From assembly GCA_964514395.1 (NCBI GenBank), contig CAZEQK010000083.1, positions 1 to 6,564 of the forward strand: a DNA stretch of 6,564 nucleotides, given 5' to 3'. Shown piece after piece: positions 5,868 to 6,564 of this stretch. The notes under the pieces were generated by a model. That model searched no databases. It was given only the letters and a program-made list of their open reading frames with translations, and had not been told where the DNA came from. How positions within the stretch are numbered: the first letter of the stretch is position 1; each line of letters begins with the position of its first letter. This stretch comes from CAZEQK01 sp964514395 (GTDB taxonomy: Bacteria > Bacillota > Bacilli > Tepidibacillales > Tepidibacillaceae). The translations under genes and the position numbers were made by a program.

Positions 5868-6490
5868 CTGTCTTCATATTCGGGAACTCCCAAATTGGTA
5901 AATCATCATAGTCATCTATTTTTTCATCATTTTTACTTTCTTTTTTAGTACTCCTATTCATAGAAATATTCTCTTTTTTATCACTATTATTTTTGTTGCT
6001 ATTTATCCGACTCTTCTTCTTTTTATTATTGGATTTTCTCTGTGGTTCTCCCTCTCTTACATTTCTTATGGTGTCTATTCCTTCTGGTAAATCCTGATCG
6101 TCAATCGGATATGAATTAGTAGAAATATCCAAATAATTCTCTGCCTGTATATCATAATCAGCATAATCCTTTTTCTTAGCTTTTTGCTCATGAGATATAA
6201 TATCTTTTATATTTCTTTGTGCAGTTGCTATATGTGTATCATTAAAATGATATGCTTTTTTATTTAATTCTTTACTATGCAGTTCAATTTGATAGTAAGG
6301 CACAAACAGATTCTTTGTAAATAGCTTTCATCTGGATATGCTTCAATGTATTTTCCTCATATTTGTCATAAACATATACGATTCTCATATCAGCCATATC
6401 ATATCGAACCCTTACTTTATCATTGTTATTATATTGTCTCATTTTAGATGCCAATTCCATTAATTGATCACTAATATTGCAATTTATAAT
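5851..6490 (-). pseudogene. tnsB: TnsB/TniA-family transposase, C-terminal fragment with a frameshift
   Basis: Intact members bind the transposon ends and join them to target DNA with an rve-type DDE core. Here the minus strand opens at 6490 with INCNISDQLMELASKMRQY, followed by KVRVRYDMADMRIVYVYD. This is the beta-barrel Mu-transposase C-terminal motif of the family (pattern K-V-x-V-R-Y-D followed by I-x-V-Y-D). It continues through KYEENTLKHIQMKAIYKES. At 6304 one extra T in a TTT run shifts the frame. The next frame (5851-6303) begins VPYYQIELHSKELNKKAYHF and has a Lys/Asn/Ser-rich linker over its residues 88-128. It ends in an acidic-aromatic tail (DDYDDLPIWEFPNMKTGESIE without its last residue reads to the stop). 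The whole N-terminal DNA-binding and catalytic part is absent: an in-frame stop lies at 6491-6493 and the sequence beyond is unlike coding DNA. The gene end overlaps the ATPase start. Confidence 0.82.
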
Positions 6491-6493
6491 TCA

Positions 6494-6519
6494 TTGTAAA
6501 ATTGGTAAGTTGTAAAATT
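6494..6519 (+). repeat. Direct repeat TTGTAAAATT, two copies
   Basis: Identical ten-base copies at 6494-6503 and 6510-6519, 16 bases apart start to start, lie directly upstream of the -35 box at 6531. They could be operator or activator half-sites for the promoter, or a transposon-end binding site. In such AT-rich DNA the repeat alone is modest evidence. Confidence 0.4.
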
Positions 6520-6530
6520 AAATGTTTTAT

Positions 6531-6559
6531 TTGACAAATCATGTTTAAAATGATATTAT
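6531..6559 (+). promoter_or_regulatory. Near-consensus sigma-A promoter pointing out of the window
   Basis: A perfect TTGACA (6531-6536) and TATTAT (6554-6559, five of six to TATAAT) are separated by exactly 17 bases. Transcription would run rightward out of the window. It implies a + strand gene just beyond the window edge, diverging from the transposon remnant. Confidence 0.65.
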
Positions 6560-6564
6560 TTTAA

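Larger units (their letters stand above)
4862..6490 (-). mobile_element. Remnant of a Tn7/Tn5053-like transposon (tnsB-tnsC type)
   Basis: Two overlapping genes in the order transposase then AAA+ ATPase is the conserved core of Tn7, Tn5053 and related elements. Here only the C-terminal part of the transposase remains, both genes carry frameshifts, and neither the target-selection gene (tniQ/tnsD) nor a tnsA-like endonuclease is present within the window. No Cas gene, CRISPR array or guide-like RNA is seen, so nothing suggests a CRISPR-associated version. The limits given are those of the recognisable coding sequence; the true ends are not identified. Confidence 0.75.

Noticed and set aside
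4199..6564. CRISPR-associated transposon
   Set aside because: No Cas gene, no regularly spaced repeats and no guide-like RNA were found next to the transposase and ATPase remnants.

Overview
The base composition is strongly AT-rich, the Shine-Dalgarno sequences are Gram-positive in style (GGAGG, GAGGGG, GAGGTG), and the promoters look like sigma-A sites. With a secreted papain-like protease and an IS1182-type transposase, this points to a low-GC Firmicute, most likely a Bacillaceae member. That placement is inference from style and gene types, not from a marker gene. The window reads as an accessory region: a few apparently intact genes between two decayed mobile elements.

Layout. (1) About 82-1603 is a dead IS1182-family insertion sequence. 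Its transposase reads on the + strand from 214 to 1512 only if two frame changes are allowed, and the second sits at a deletion that appears to have removed the second catalytic aspartate. A 19/20 inverted repeat (82-101 and 1584-1603) probably marks its ends. (2) A Vsr-type mismatch endonuclease lies on the minus strand (1720-2145, GTG start) with its own terminator at 1681-1702. No cytosine methyltransferase is beside it. (3) A small membrane-anchored protein of unknown function lies at 2289-2705 (-). (4) A 73-base imperfect hairpin (2801-2873) separates it from a 400-residue secreted C39/papain-like cysteine protease at 2996-4198 (-). (5) About 660 bases (4199-4861) hold the protease promoter region and otherwise no supportable gene, but contain repeated TTAGTGAT words and an imperfect palindrome. 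(6) 4862-6490 (-) is the wreck of a Tn7/Tn5053-like transposon. It keeps the C-terminal part of a TnsB/TniA transposase with one frameshift, overlapping a TniB/TnsC AAA+ ATPase that is also frameshifted. No TniQ/TnsD, TnsA or TnsB catalytic core is present. (7) At 6491-6564 the transposase reading stops abruptly and a near-consensus + strand promoter points out of the window.

How it fits together. The only visible functional links are within the Tn7-like remnant (transposase plus its ATPase activator, translationally overlapped) and possibly between the secreted protease and the small membrane protein, which are co-oriented but separated by a hairpin. Vsr would normally correct T:G mismatches caused by deamination of 5-methylcytosine; here its partner methylase must be elsewhere or lost. 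I see no CRISPR array, tRNA, rRNA or recognised defence operon.
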